A DNA stretch of 64,000 nt from Microcoleus vaginatus PCC 9802 (GCA_022701275.1 CP031740.1:4041001-4105000), one strand, 5' to 3'. Shown: positions 9,598 to 18,051, numbered from the stretch's first letter. The notes: a model not told the origin generated them from the sequence alone. Numbers and translations: made by a program.

Positions 9598-10104
9598 ATG
9601 ACGCAAATTCCTCACCCCGACTTATCTAAAATAACCGTAAATTGCGCTATCATTACTGTTAGCGACACGCGCTCCGCTGAAACAGACAATAGTGGCTTGT
9701 TAACTAAGAAGCTGCTAAAAGATGCGGGTCACTCGGTGGTAGCTTACACTGTTGTTAAAGATGATGCGGCCAAAATTGTATTGCAAATGCAGGCTTTTTC
9801 CCAGCGTGAAGATGTGGATGCAATCATTTTTAACGGCGGCACGGGCATCGCTCCCCGAGATACGACTTATGATGTGATGGAGAGTTTGCTAGACAGGATT
9901 TTACCAGGATTTGGTGAGATATTTCGGTTTTTGAGCTATCAAGAAATTGGTTCGAGAGCGATCGCCTCTCGCGCAGTTGCAGGGGTGTATCAAGGCAAGT
10001 TAGTCTTTTCTCTTCCGGGCTCTAGCAATGGTGTGAAACTAGCTGTGGAAAAGCTAATTTTACCGGAATTAGTTCACTTGGTTACGCAGTTGCGCGGAGG
10101 GTGA
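9598..10104 (+). CDS. moaB: Molybdenum cofactor biosynthesis protein MoaB/MogA family
   Basis: The 168-residue protein belongs to the MoaB/Mog fold, which adenylylates molybdopterin before molybdate insertion. The diagnostic molybdopterin-binding signature NGGTGIAPRDTTYD is at about residues 79-92, preceded by VSDTRSAETDNSG. The ATG at 9598 is chosen because the upstream in-frame TTG at 9565 would add 11 residues coded by the repeat-rich spacer. Cyanobacteria need molybdenum cofactor for nitrate reductase, which fits the window's nitrogen genes. It could be co-transcribed with psb28. Confidence 0.93.
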   Translation: MTQIPHPDLSKITVNCAIITVSDTRSAETDNSGLLTKKLLKDAGHSVVAYTVVKDDAAKIVLQMQAFSQREDVDAIIFNGGTGIAPRDTTYDVMESLLDRILPGFGEIFRFLSYQEIGSRAIASRAVAGVYQGKLVFSLPGSSNGVKLAVEKLILPELVHLVTQLRGG

Positions 10105-10236
10105 GAGCGAAAGTTCGGTTAATTGACTGACAATCAAGAAATTTGGTTACAAGTCGCCCGAGCATCGGTGGAGCCTGAAAAAAGCTTTGAATCCTCATCG
10201 CAAGCCCCCGGGTTTAGCAGTGAGGTCGCTTTCTTC

Positions 10237-10261
10237 AATCTAAAATCTAAAATCTAAAATC
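10237..10261. repeat. AAATCTA heptamer repeat
   Basis: About three and a half copies of the heptamer AAATCTA lie here; the same heptamer recurs at 29065-29097. No gene is visible in 10105-10353. Confidence 0.6.
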
Positions 10262-10353
10262 GACTGACTGCATTCACCGCAAGAAACGGGTGGCTTTGAG
10301 CCTACTCTATGGCTAAAGTGAGGAAACATCAAAATTCCCTTGATTTAGACTAG

Positions 10354-11295
10354 ATGATTTCGATGCAGAATGCGAGTGTCTATGCTAGCGAAGATTATCA
10401 CCGGATTGCTCGGGCGATCGCCTTTATGCGACAACACCACCTAAACCAGCCCAATCTGGCAACTGTGGCCCAACACATAGGACTGAGTGAATATCATTTT
10501 CAACGGCTATTTACTCAATGGGCCGGCATTAGCCCCAAGCGGTTTTTGCAATATCTGACAGTTGAATATGCCAAGTCAAAAATCACTCACACTAAAAGCC
10601 TTCTCGACCTAACATTGGACGTGAGACTATCGAGTCCCGGACGATTACACGATTTATTTGTCAACTTGGAAGCAATGTCACCAGGGGAGTTTAAAGCAGG
10701 CGGAGCAGGTTTGCAAATTCGCTATGGTATTCAGGATACCCCCTTTGGCACATCTCTAATCGCGACAACTGCCCGTGGTATTTGTAATCTTTATTTCTTG
10801 GATACAACAGACGAACAAACCGCCGCACAAAGACTGCGATTGGAATGGAAAAACGCTGAAATCATTCGTGATGAGCAAGCCACTCAATCATTGCGTGACC
10901 TGATTTTCAATTCAGAAACTTTCAGCGAGCAAAAACCACTAACGCTCTTGGTAAAAGGCACTAACTTTCAGATTCAAGTTTGGCGAGCACTTTTGAAATT
11001 GCCATTTGGTGCGATCGCCACCTATCAAACTATAGCTCAAATGGTAGCACGCCCAACTGCTGCTAGAGCTGTAGGAAATGCGATCGGTAACAATCCGATT
11101 GGCTATCTAATTCCATGTCACCGAGTCATTCGAGAATCTGGAGAACTCGGTGGCTATTGCTGGGGAGTAGAGCGTAAAACAGTCATGTTAGGTTGGGAAG
11201 CTAGCCGTACAATCTGCGGAACCACCCTCGCAGAAATAGAGCGATCTAACTGTGTCAATCACCCGCAGCAGACTACCTCTGCTCCCAACACATAA
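10354..11295 (+). CDS. Ada-like AraC-type HTH / methylated-DNA--protein-cysteine methyltransferase
   Basis: The 313-residue protein joins an AraC-type helix-turn-helix (about residues 14-112, HIGLSEYHFQRLFTQWAGIS) to an Ada/Ogt methyltransferase domain (about 125-290). The latter carries the suicide cysteine C255 in IPCHRVIRESGELGGY, which removes methyl groups from O6-methylguanine. The N-terminal phosphotriester zinc domain of E. coli Ada is absent, so self-methylation control by that route is not expected. The last 20 or so residues after GWEASRTIC are unusual. A 31-bp duplicate of this 3' region lies beyond the neighbouring toxin-antitoxin pair, where it encodes a different end, suggesting the tail was altered by an insertion. 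Confidence 0.92.
   Translation: MISMQNASVYASEDYHRIARAIAFMRQHHLNQPNLATVAQHIGLSEYHFQRLFTQWAGISPKRFLQYLTVEYAKSKITHTKSLLDLTLDVRLSSPGRLHDLFVNLEAMSPGEFKAGGAGLQIRYGIQDTPFGTSLIATTARGICNLYFLDTTDEQTAAQRLRLEWKNAEIIRDEQATQSLRDLIFNSETFSEQKPLTLLVKGTNFQIQVWRALLKLPFGAIATYQTIAQMVARPTAARAVGNAIGNNPIGYLIPCHRVIRESGELGGYCWGVERKTVMLGWEASRTICGTTLAEIERSNCVNHPQQTTSAPNT
11188..11218 (+). repeat. Direct repeat, copy 1 (inside the 3' end of the ada-like gene)
   Basis: Thirty of 31 bases match 12012-12042. The pair brackets the DUF433/DUF5615 module. The single mismatch is G at 11207 versus A at 12031. Confidence 0.85.
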
Positions 11296-11349
11296 CCTCT
11301 GTGCGATCGGGTGCATGGGCGTTGTTTTGCTGCGTCGCTTAGAGAACTT

Positions 11350-11676
11350 TTAAGAACCTCCGACTTCAATCACTTCCCCCGGAGTAATGGTATTCAAAAC
11401 GTTACGAGCATCTGCTACCAGAGGAAGTAAATCAGGAAGCCTGTTGCTTGATGCTACAAGAACAACGACTGCAACTCCAGCTTGCTGCAAGTTTTGCTGA
11501 TAGCGCAAATTTTGATCTGTGGTGAGCAGAATTGTGAAGCCCTCTTGACTCATAAGCTGCAGCAATTCACCGTTCTTTTTTCCTGACCATCCCATCTCAA
11601 CAACTGTGCGTATCTCGTAATCAGCAAGTTCACGCTTTAAAGGTCGTGGGGCACATTCATCAAGCAGGATTCGCAT
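11350..11676 (-). CDS. DUF5615 PIN-like toxin
   Basis: The 108-residue protein starts MRILLDECAPRPLKREL and includes LLTTDQNLRYQQNL. This is the pattern of DUF5615 proteins, small PIN-like predicted RNases with N-terminal acidic residues (D6, E7) and a central TTD motif. It overlaps the upstream DUF433 gene by 17 bases, so the two are translationally coupled as in other DUF433/DUF5615 pairs. A toxin role is known for relatives only by association and is inferred here. Confidence 0.88.
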   Translation of the reverse strand: MRILLDECAPRPLKRELADYEIRTVVEMGWSGKKNGELLQLMSQEGFTILLTTDQNLRYQQNLQQAGVAVVVLVASSNRLPDLLPLVADARNVLNTITPGEVIEVGGS

Positions 11677-11884
11677 AGGCTGTCAGCATTTCCTTGGCTA
11701 ATTCAAGAGCTGCAATTGTCTGTTCCCGACTGACACTAGGGAAATGGTCTAGAAATACCTCTAATGAATCACCAGCCTCAAGATAATCAAGTAGGGTTCT
11801 CATTGGTACACGAGTCCCAACAAAAACAGGGGTTCCCCCCAGAATATCGGGGTCGCTATGAACAACACGGGATGTTAATGTCAT
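11660..11884 (-). CDS. DUF433 antitoxin
   Basis: The 74-residue protein matches DUF433 over its length (DPDILGGTPVFVGTRVPMRT, then a helical YLEAGDSLEVFLDHFPSVS). The family has a winged-helix fold and is usually the first gene of a toxin-antitoxin pair with a PIN-like partner. ATG 11884 gives the usual family length. An upstream in-frame start at 11983 would add 33 residues without family resemblance. The pair lies between two 31-bp direct repeats copied from the ada-like gene. Confidence 0.88.
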   Translation of the reverse strand: MTLTSRVVHSDPDILGGTPVFVGTRVPMRTLLDYLEAGDSLEVFLDHFPSVSREQTIAALELAKEMLTAYANPA

Positions 11885-12011
11885 AACAAATTTAGCCAAC
11901 TGGCTACCAGCTTTTACAACAATTGTATCCCAAAGTCCTTTGATTTTCGCGAGCATAATGCCCAAAGGATCGCTACCATCCATTTCATCTAAAACTACAA
12001 CTTTTAGCAGT

Positions 12012-12056
12012 TTAGGTTGGGAAGCTAGCCATACAATCTGCGATCGATCCCGATAG
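12012..12056 (+). repeat. Direct repeat, copy 2, with an orphan ada-like C-terminus
   Basis: 12012-12042 repeats 11188-11218. In frame it encodes LGWEASHTICDRSR and then TAG at 12054-12056, a plausible native end for an Ada-type protein. It has no start of its own, so it is a displaced 3' end rather than a gene. Confidence 0.8.
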
Positions 12057-12179
12057 CATTACTATTTTTGCTACTTGCCTTCGCAATCGATCGCAGATAA
12101 ATTTCAGGCTGCAAGGTCGATCGAGAACTTCGGAGTATGTCAAAATACACTAGAAATATTGTGTATCGCCAGTTTTGCA

Positions 12180-13532
12180 ATGACGCTGCCTACCGGATCT
12201 CGTTCTCCTGCTTTGTTCCAAACGCTTTCGCTGGTAGCTGACCCGATCGCATTTTTCGATCGCTACTCTGCCAAATACGGCGATACATTTACCGCCCGCG
12301 TGTTGGGGCCCGCTTCGCCCCCCGTGGTGTTTCTGGGCCGTCCAGAAGCGATTCAGGCGGTGTTTACGACGTTAGCGGATGCCTTTGAGTTTGGCAAAGT
12401 GACCAACGTATTTCGCCCGCTGGTGGGAAATGAATCCCTCATTATGAATGAAGGGACGCGACATCTGCGACAGCGACAGCTATTAATGCCCGCGCTGCAT
12501 CGGGAACAGTTGCACAGTCAAGGGCATTTGATTGTGGATTTGACGAAAAAGCAGACGATCGACTGGAAAGCCCCAGATGCGATCGCAGTCCGCGAAGAAA
12601 TGTCAGAAATTTCGCTGCAAGTAATCTTGCAAGTCGTGTTTGGATTAGTGCCGGGAGAGCGCTACGAACAACTGAAACAATTGCTCAGCAAGCTTTTAGA
12701 GGCGATTACCTCTGAGCTGTACTCCATGCAATTTTTCTTTGAACCGTTGCAGCAAAATTTGGGGCCTTGGAGCCCGTGGGGGCAGTTTTTGCAGCAGATG
12801 GCGCAGATTGACTCGCTGATTTATGCGGAAATTGCCGAGAGGCGATCGCATTCTCTCGATTCGTCTCGCACGGATATTCTGTCGGTGTTGATGATGGCCC
12901 GCGACGACAGCGGCGAATCCCTCGGCGATCAAGAATTGCGCGATCAGTTGATGACGCTGTTGTTGTTGGGACATGAAACGACTGGATCGGCCTTGACTTG
13001 GGCGTTTTACTGGCTGCATCAGTTTCCCGAATGTCTCGCTAGATTGCGGCAGGAATTGGATGAATTAGGCGAGAATCCCGATCCGATCGCGCTTTCCCAG
13101 TCGCCTTACTTAACAGCAGTCTGCAAGGAAGCGCTGCGGGTTTATCCAATTGCCTTAATTTCGCAGCCGCGCAAAGTGAAACGGACGATCGAACTCGAAG
13201 GCTATACATATCAACCGGGAACGATTTTAATCCCCTGTGTCTATTTGGCGCACCGTCGGCCTGAAACCTACGAAAACCCGGCTCTATTCAATCCCGATCG
13301 CTTTTTAGACCGCAAGTTTTCCGCCTCTGAATTTTTACCATTTGGAGGCGGGAGTCGAAGCTGCATCGGGATGGCGTTATCGATGTTTGAAATGAAGCTT
13401 GTTTTAGCAACGGTGCTGTCTTCCCGTGAGTTTGTATCGAATCTCGATCGGCCCATTCGTCCGGCGCGCCGGGGAATCACCTTTGTACCACCAGATAGAT
13501 TCCGATTAACGGTTGTGGGCGATCGGCGTTAG
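12180..13532 (+). CDS. Cytochrome P450 (CYP110-like)
   Basis: The 450-residue haem monooxygenase has all class landmarks. These are the I-helix LLLLGHETTGSALTWAFYW, the K-helix ExxR in KEALRVYP, and the haem-ligand loop FLPFGGGSRSCIG with C395. The opening LPTGSRSPALFQTLSLVADP and overall length resemble the cyanobacterial CYP110 family, whose members oxidise fatty acids or terpenes; the family is my assignment and the substrate is unknown. ATG 12180 is preferred; an in-frame TTG 105 bases upstream would add a stretch overlapping the repeat-derived spacer. No signal anchor is seen, so it is soluble. No ferredoxin partner is adjacent. Confidence 0.93.
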   Translation: MTLPTGSRSPALFQTLSLVADPIAFFDRYSAKYGDTFTARVLGPASPPVVFLGRPEAIQAVFTTLADAFEFGKVTNVFRPLVGNESLIMNEGTRHLRQRQLLMPALHREQLHSQGHLIVDLTKKQTIDWKAPDAIAVREEMSEISLQVILQVVFGLVPGERYEQLKQLLSKLLEAITSELYSMQFFFEPLQQNLGPWSPWGQFLQQMAQIDSLIYAEIAERRSHSLDSSRTDILSVLMMARDDSGESLGDQELRDQLMTLLLLGHETTGSALTWAFYWLHQFPECLARLRQELDELGENPDPIALSQSPYLTAVCKEALRVYPIALISQPRKVKRTIELEGYTYQPGTILIPCVYLAHRRPETYENPALFNPDRFLDRKFSASEFLPFGGGSRSCIGMALSMFEMKLVLATVLSSREFVSNLDRPIRPARRGITFVPPDRFRLTVVGDRR

Positions 13533-13569
13533 ATTCATTGCAGTAAAACGGCGTATCAAGCAAGATATG

Positions 13570-13893
13570 TTATTCGATGAAAATCCCAGCAACTTTGTCT
13601 CCATTCATCGTCATGTGTGCCACAAATTCATCTCCACCATCTTCAAAACTCAGCTTCCACAAATAAATCGGAGAATTACCTTGTTTTATCTCACCAAAAT
13701 AAGTAATTGAGTATCCCTTTTGCAGACGTGAAGCGAGCTGCTCGCTAACATCGTCAAACATTTGTTGTGTAATAGCCGCTTTGTAACCTGCATCGCCCAC
13801 TGTGGTAAAAAGCTCGTAATTTTTCGATGCAGTCGCATTCAAAATAACCTGGAAACAATCGATGACGTTTTGAGAGGGGGCTGTCGGGGTCAT
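13570..13893 (-). CDS. Conserved hypothetical protein, 107 residues
   Basis: The small acidic protein has an N-terminal helical part and a beta-rich C-terminus (YSITYFGEIKQGNSPIYLWK, then AHMTMNGDKVAGIFIE). This pattern resembles small SnoaL/DUF3887-like domains, but I cannot assign a family with certainty. No signal peptide is visible. It converges with the P450 gene; the gap is 37 bases. Confidence 0.65.
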   Translation of the reverse strand: MTPTAPSQNVIDCFQVILNATASKNYELFTTVGDAGYKAAITQQMFDDVSEQLASRLQKGYSITYFGEIKQGNSPIYLWKLSFEDGGDEFVAHMTMNGDKVAGIFIE

Positions 13894-13976
13894 GATGATG
13901 TCCTTGTTTTAGGGTTCTATCAAAATGTGTAACAAATAACGGTGTGAATAGTTCCTACTGCTGTCTAATATCAAAT

Positions 13977-14094
13977 CCGGTAGCATCGGAATTATTTATC
14001 GGTAGGGGGCGCGGGAACAGAAATTTTTAAATCCACAAATTAGACTATTTACACTCACGCACCGCCCCAAAGATTGAATAATATCGATGCAACT
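13977..14094. repeat. Degenerate inverted repeat of the CCGGTAGCATCGGAAT family
   Basis: CCGGTAGCATCGGAAT at 13977-13992 is identical to the left arm at 17814-17829; a decayed right arm (ATCGATGCAAC) lies near 14083-14093. The insert between arms differs between the two loci. Confidence 0.55.
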
Positions 14095-14102
14095 TTACTA
14101 TT

Positions 14103-14197
14103 TATAGCAGTTTTCAATCGGATGAAGTACAGCTTTAGACACGGCAGTGCCGTCTCCTACCCGATATCTGTACTTCACTCTACTGAAAACCGCTATA
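14103..14197. repeat. 95-bp palindromic element overlapping the methyltransferase stop codon
   Basis: Outer arms of about 30 bases (starting TATAGC[AG]GTTTTCA on each strand) enclose an inner perfect palindrome ACGGCAGTGCCGT at about 14141-14153. The arms differ at a handful of positions. The right end (CTATA) provides the TAG stop codon of the methyltransferase gene at 14193-14195. Confidence 0.75.
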
Positions 14198-15128
14198 TCG
14201 CCTCAGCAACAACAGTGCGGTGTCGGACTGTATTGCAAGTGATTGTCGGCTGGGCAAAACCCGAATCAACTAAAGCTTGCTCGATATCCAACCCAAAATA
14301 CTGATCCAAATAAGGCTCCGTACTCTTGAGCAAAGTCAAAATATAAGGAGGCATTTTGGCATAAACTTCCGACTGAGGATTCATATCCATAATTGTCAAA
14401 TGTCCGCCCACACGTAGCAAACGCCTCGCTTCCCGGAATATTTCTCTAGTAGCTTTCTGCGGCAATTCGTGACAAACTAAACAAATAGAAACTAAATCAA
14501 AAGCAGCCGCAGGCAAACCCGTAGATTCCGCAGCAGCGTGAACCCAAGTCGGAGATTTTTGATTTAAAGATTCAGCTTCTCGCTGTTGAGAACGGTATTT
14601 AGCAACTGCTAAAAAATAAGGCGACAACTCCACCCCAGTCATCTTCGCTTCCGGGTAAATATCCCCAAGAGCAAAGGTACTCATTCCCACACTGCATCCC
14701 AAATCAACAATATCTTGGGGTGAAGAAGCAATTTGAGATTTGATGACTTCGTGATAGCTGGCGCGGAGTTTAGCATCGCCTTCTGCACCCGCTTCCGGCC
14801 AAATTCCGGCGTGAACTGTACGGGCGGCAACTTCAACTTCTGTAGCAGCTTCCCAACTCATATTACCTTTTTCATAAGCGTGGAATGAAGTTAGATAATA
14901 TTTCGGGTAAACAAGATCGGGATTTTGGACGCTGAGCAATTCTGCCTCCCAATTTCGAGCTAAAAGTGCTTGGGATTCTTGTCGCCAATGCACTCCGATT
15001 CTTTCGGCTCTTTTTATCATCATTTCCCGCGCTTGGTGCTTGGCTAGATTAGCCAAAGGCTTGATGGAAAGTACGCCATTTACTAAGCGCGAGGCTAATC
15101 CCGGAGTTGTGTTAATTGCAACAGTCAT
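14193..15128 (-). CDS. Class I SAM-dependent methyltransferase
   Basis: The 311-residue protein has a Rossmann methyltransferase core in its second half. Motif I is VDLGCSVGMSTFALGDIYPE (about residues 141-160), followed by MTGVELSPYFLAVAKYR, the motif II/III region FDLVSICLVCHELP and RLLRVGGHLTIMDMNPQS. The N-terminal 90 residues are helical and not part of the core, and may recognise substrate. The substrate is unknown. The stop codon and last bases come from a palindromic repeat, so the native C-terminus may have been replaced. Confidence 0.88.
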   Translation of the reverse strand: MTVAINTTPGLASRLVNGVLSIKPLANLAKHQAREMMIKRAERIGVHWRQESQALLARNWEAELLSVQNPDLVYPKYYLTSFHAYEKGNMSWEAATEVEVAARTVHAGIWPEAGAEGDAKLRASYHEVIKSQIASSPQDIVDLGCSVGMSTFALGDIYPEAKMTGVELSPYFLAVAKYRSQQREAESLNQKSPTWVHAAAESTGLPAAAFDLVSICLVCHELPQKATREIFREARRLLRVGGHLTIMDMNPQSEVYAKMPPYILTLLKSTEPYLDQYFGLDIEQALVDSGFAQPTITCNTVRHRTVVAEAI

Positions 15129-15458
15129 ATTTTATATTTTTCTATTTTGCGCCATCTATTTTAACACGTTTAGGCGATTTTGAGTCTGTCAATATAATGA
15201 AACTTAACTTTGTGCTGGCGAGTGAAATGCAAATGTTTTGGGAAAAAGACTTTTTTAATCAACGGCAGAGGGCGCATAGAACGCAGAGTTAGAGAATAGA
15301 GAAAAGCTCAGAGGATTGCAAAACGGGAGCTGGTCGTCTAATATTTATTTGTGCTTACCTACTTAGTTCTGGGAAATTCATCGGGAATCTGGAATCGGAT
15401 TTTCCGAAGTTGGAGTATTTGATAGAACACTTTAAATCTGGCTATTCAGGAGTGTGTG
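15129..15458. other. Intergenic region, no gene seen
   Basis: This spacer between two divergent genes has no supported reading frame or RNA. AGGAG at 15448-15452 is the ribosome-binding site of the next gene. Confidence 0.6.
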
Positions 15459-16358
15459 ATGAGTAAATCTATTGTGGAATTGGTTGACAATTTGCCGTCT
15501 AATGGCGTCACTGTGAAGATGTTAAAATCTCTCGATTTTGTAGTTCCGGGCGAGTGGAACAATCTAACGGGTTTTGATAATACTATTCAAGCGGTGACAG
15601 GGGAAACAAAGCGCAAATTAGTTGGGAAAATTCGCGATCGCGCGATCGAGCTTTACGCTAACCCCAACGAACCCTATCAAGGCGTAGTCAGGCTTTACCA
15701 GTTAGCAGACAGCGCCGACAGTGCGTTAGGTGCAACGGCTATGGCCAGTAAAATCGGCGAAAACATCGGCTTTCTTTCCTTTCTGAACCGCCTCACTCCC
15801 AAAGCTGACACCACTCAAACGATCGACTTGTGCGTCAAAGTGGCGATCGAGCTAATTGCCTTCTGCAAACTTAACAATATTTCCCTTGACAATGTGGGAA
15901 GCTTTGGTAATTATTTATCCCTTTACAAAGGCGAATCTGTGATGCGGATGGCTGCTTTAGTGTGTGCTGACGGTTTAATTCCCCTTGGCCCGGACTTCAT
16001 TAGAGTAGCACAAAATACCCTAGGCGGATTGAATCCTTCAACCTTGCAGCAAAACTCAACATTCCAAAATATCAGCAACCTAATTCCGGGCGCAAATAAT
16101 TCACAAAAGTTCGGATTTGTGACATCAACTTTCGCCTCAGCGCAAGGTTGGATGAACAATTTAGTACAGTCTCGCGGCTTAACTCCCGCCATAGTTTTAG
16201 GCCATCTCAAGCAATACGTTGATGTTACTGATGACAAATTGGATTATGTGGCGGCGTTTTTAGACATGACTACCAATTATTACGAACATACGGGAATTCA
16301 GACGGTTGCTCGCCGATTGATCGATCGAGCTTATGCTGAAATAGCCTCTGGCAGATAG
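15459..16358 (+). CDS. Conserved hypothetical protein, 299 residues
   Basis: I do not recognise the family. The protein is mostly helical and soluble, without signal peptide or membrane spans. It starts MSKSIVELVDNLPSNGVTVK and contains repeated hydrophobic helices (KVAIELIAFCKLNNISLDNV, MAALVCADGLIPLGPDFI). ATG 15459 is placed six bases after AGGAG; GTG 15456 is also possible. The gene stands alone between spacers rich in inverted repeats. Confidence 0.75.
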   Translation: MSKSIVELVDNLPSNGVTVKMLKSLDFVVPGEWNNLTGFDNTIQAVTGETKRKLVGKIRDRAIELYANPNEPYQGVVRLYQLADSADSALGATAMASKIGENIGFLSFLNRLTPKADTTQTIDLCVKVAIELIAFCKLNNISLDNVGSFGNYLSLYKGESVMRMAALVCADGLIPLGPDFIRVAQNTLGGLNPSTLQQNSTFQNISNLIPGANNSQKFGFVTSTFASAQGWMNNLVQSRGLTPAIVLGHLKQYVDVTDDKLDYVAAFLDMTTNYYEHTGIQTVARRLIDRAYAEIASGR

Positions 16359-16366
16359 TAGAAAAG

Positions 16367-16438
16367 TCGTTCCCAGGTGAGGGAACACAGCGAGGCAGAG
16401 CCTCTGGATCTGCGTTCCCAGCCTCTTCCTGGGAACGA
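16367..16438. repeat. REP-like inverted repeat (TCGTTCCCAGG family)
   Basis: TCGTTCCCAGG at 16367-16377 pairs perfectly with CCTGGGAACGA at 16428-16438. A GGCAGAGCCTCT core sits between. The same family occurs at 28951-29061. Confidence 0.7.
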
Positions 16439-16505
16439 GGGAATAAACCTCGCAATGTGAGTTAAAATAAGCAGATTATGTTAGCAAACCTCTTTTAATC
16501 GCATT

Positions 16506-17513
16506 GTGAAAAACAAATCGCTTCCTTCATCCGTAACAGTCAAGCTAGGCAAATTTGTCTGGACATCAATGTGGCAATTAATGATGTCAAAACTAGCGCC
16601 GCCCGATCACACCGGAGCATACATTCGCCCCAGCAGCAGTTTCCGCAACTTTGTCAGCACTGCACCAGACAACCCTCACGGGCCCGCTGCGGGACGGTAT
16701 CGCCTCTTCGTGGGTACGGGATGCCCTTGGGCGCACCGCACTCTGGTGACGAGAGCGCTCAAAGGGCTGGAAGATGCGATATCGGTGTCGATTGTCTATC
16801 CCTCTGAAGGGGGAATGTGGGTGATGGAGTCGGAGACTTTTGGCTGCAACACGATGCCCGAACTTTACCAGTTGGCTTTACCGGGCTATCAGGGGCGGTG
16901 TACGGTGCCGGTGCTGTGGGATGACTCGAAAAAGGCGATCGTCAATAACGAGAGTTCGGAAATTATTGTGATGCTAAACTCGGAGTTTAACGAGTTTGCT
17001 AGCAATCCTCAAATGGATCTTTATCCTCTGGATTTGCGATCGCAAATTGACGAGTGGAATGAGAAGATTTACCAATCGGTGAATAACGGCGTTTATCGCT
17101 GCGGTTTCGCACAATCTCAAGCTGCTTATGACTCGGCTTGTAGTGAATTGTTTGCTGTTTTAGACGACATCGATCGATCGCTCTTGAGGAGTCGTTACCT
17201 TTGTGGCGATCGGGTGACTTTAGCAGACGTGCGGCTTTTTACTACTCTATTCCGTTTTGATGCCGTTTACTACAGCTTGTTCAAATGCAATGTGCGCCGC
17301 ATTCAAGATTACGAGCATTTGGGAGCTTATCTGCGCGATTTGTACCAGTTACCGGGAGTGGCTGGCACTTGCGATTTGGAGGCTGTGAAGCGCGATTATT
17401 ACGGCAATTTGTTCCCGCTGAATCCCGGCTGCATTATCCCCGCTGGACCCGATCCGGCGAGTTTGCTCAAAGCTCACGATCGCGCAGGGCTCAGAAACCG
17501 GGTTTCTCCATAA
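16506..17513 (+). CDS. Glutathione S-transferase family, glutathionyl-hydroquinone reductase type
   Basis: The 335-residue protein matches the YqjG/ECM4 (Xi-class) GST family. This family reduces glutathionyl-hydroquinones with glutathione. The catalytic cysteine is in GTGCPWAHRTL (C73), followed by VPVLWDDSKKAIVNNESSEI in the thioredoxin-like domain and a helical C-terminal domain (CGDRVTLADVRLFTTLFRFD). It begins with GTG at 16506; the next in-frame ATG (16569) would still keep the catalytic domain. The last residues (GLRNRVSP) are encoded by a copy of the GAAACCGGGTTTC hairpin repeat, which supplies the C-terminus and stop region. Confidence 0.9.
   Translation: MKNKSLPSSVTVKLGKFVWTSMWQLMMSKLAPPDHTGAYIRPSSSFRNFVSTAPDNPHGPAAGRYRLFVGTGCPWAHRTLVTRALKGLEDAISVSIVYPSEGGMWVMESETFGCNTMPELYQLALPGYQGRCTVPVLWDDSKKAIVNNESSEIIVMLNSEFNEFASNPQMDLYPLDLRSQIDEWNEKIYQSVNNGVYRCGFAQSQAAYDSACSELFAVLDDIDRSLLRSRYLCGDRVTLADVRLFTTLFRFDAVYYSLFKCNVRRIQDYEHLGAYLRDLYQLPGVAGTCDLEAVKRDYYGNLFPLNPGCIIPAGPDPASLLKAHDRAGLRNRVSP
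17490..17508. repeat. GAAACCGGGTTTC repeat inside the GST 3' end
   Basis: CAGAAACCGGGTTTCTCC near 17491-17508 is a single half-unit of the RAYT-associated hairpin family. It lies in frame in the last codons of the GST gene. Confidence 0.8.
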
Positions 17514-17569
17514 ATCTCTGTGATTATCGAAATTGAAGCGAATAAAATGACCTCGTTCGGGGATATATT

Positions 17570-17755
17570 TTAGCAAAATTCTTCTCCTTCTGGTTTTCCC
17601 CAAGAGATTTCTTCGCCCGGTTCTATTTCGCCTGCTAATAATTCATCTAGGGTATATTTGGAAACTTTCTGATTTACAGGCTCTATGACTATTTTTCCAT
17701 TTTCTATACTGCAAATTACTGCATCATCTGCTTTCAGGTTGAAATATTTGGTTCT
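17570..17755 (-). pseudogene. MazE-type antitoxin remnant (C-terminal part)
   Basis: About 60 codons on the minus strand read YFNLKADDAVICSIENGK, IVIEPVNQK, then YTLDELLAGEIEPGEEISWG, PEGEEFC and a stop. This is the characteristic AbrB/MazE C-terminus (KLVIEP, YSLDELLA, E-x-x-WG-x-P-x-G-x-E). The conserved N-terminal DNA-binding part (WGNSLGVRIP) is missing and a stop codon lies directly upstream (17756-17758). No toxin gene remains next to it. It is a decayed toxin-antitoxin locus. Confidence 0.75.
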
Positions 17756-17813
17756 TCAGTACGTAGTATGCTAAACAACCCAAAATCAAGCTGTAAACCT
17801 TGTTATATCAAAT

Positions 17814-17898
17814 CCGGTAGCATCGGAATTATTCATCTCTCTTATCTCCCTCTGTGTTCTCTGCGTTCTCTGTGGTTAAATCATTCCGATGCAACCGG
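17814..17898. repeat. Inverted repeat of the CCGGTAGCATCGGAAT family
   Basis: The left arm at 17814-17829 and right arm at 17883-17898 match at 15 of 16 positions. The insert holds a CTCTGTGTTCTCTGCG tract. Related arms occur at 13977 and 36825-36905. Confidence 0.7.
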
Positions 17899-17961
17899 AA
17901 ACAATATTAAATAAGGATTAAACGAAATATCGCTCATTCTAGCCCAATTCATCTAAATAAA

Positions 17962-17996
17962 TAGTCAAAACCTTTGCGGAGCAAAGGTTTTGACTA
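17962..17996. terminator. Perfect 16-bp hairpin
   Basis: TAGTCAAAACCTTTGC and its complement are separated by GGA. It lies 56 bases after the stop of the minus-strand glycosyltransferase gene. It could end that transcript, although no long T-run follows. Confidence 0.5.
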
Positions 17997-18051
17997 CATT
18001 TCTATACAAGTTGGCCTACCAAGTAATGAAGAGCCATTATTTTTTGTATAC

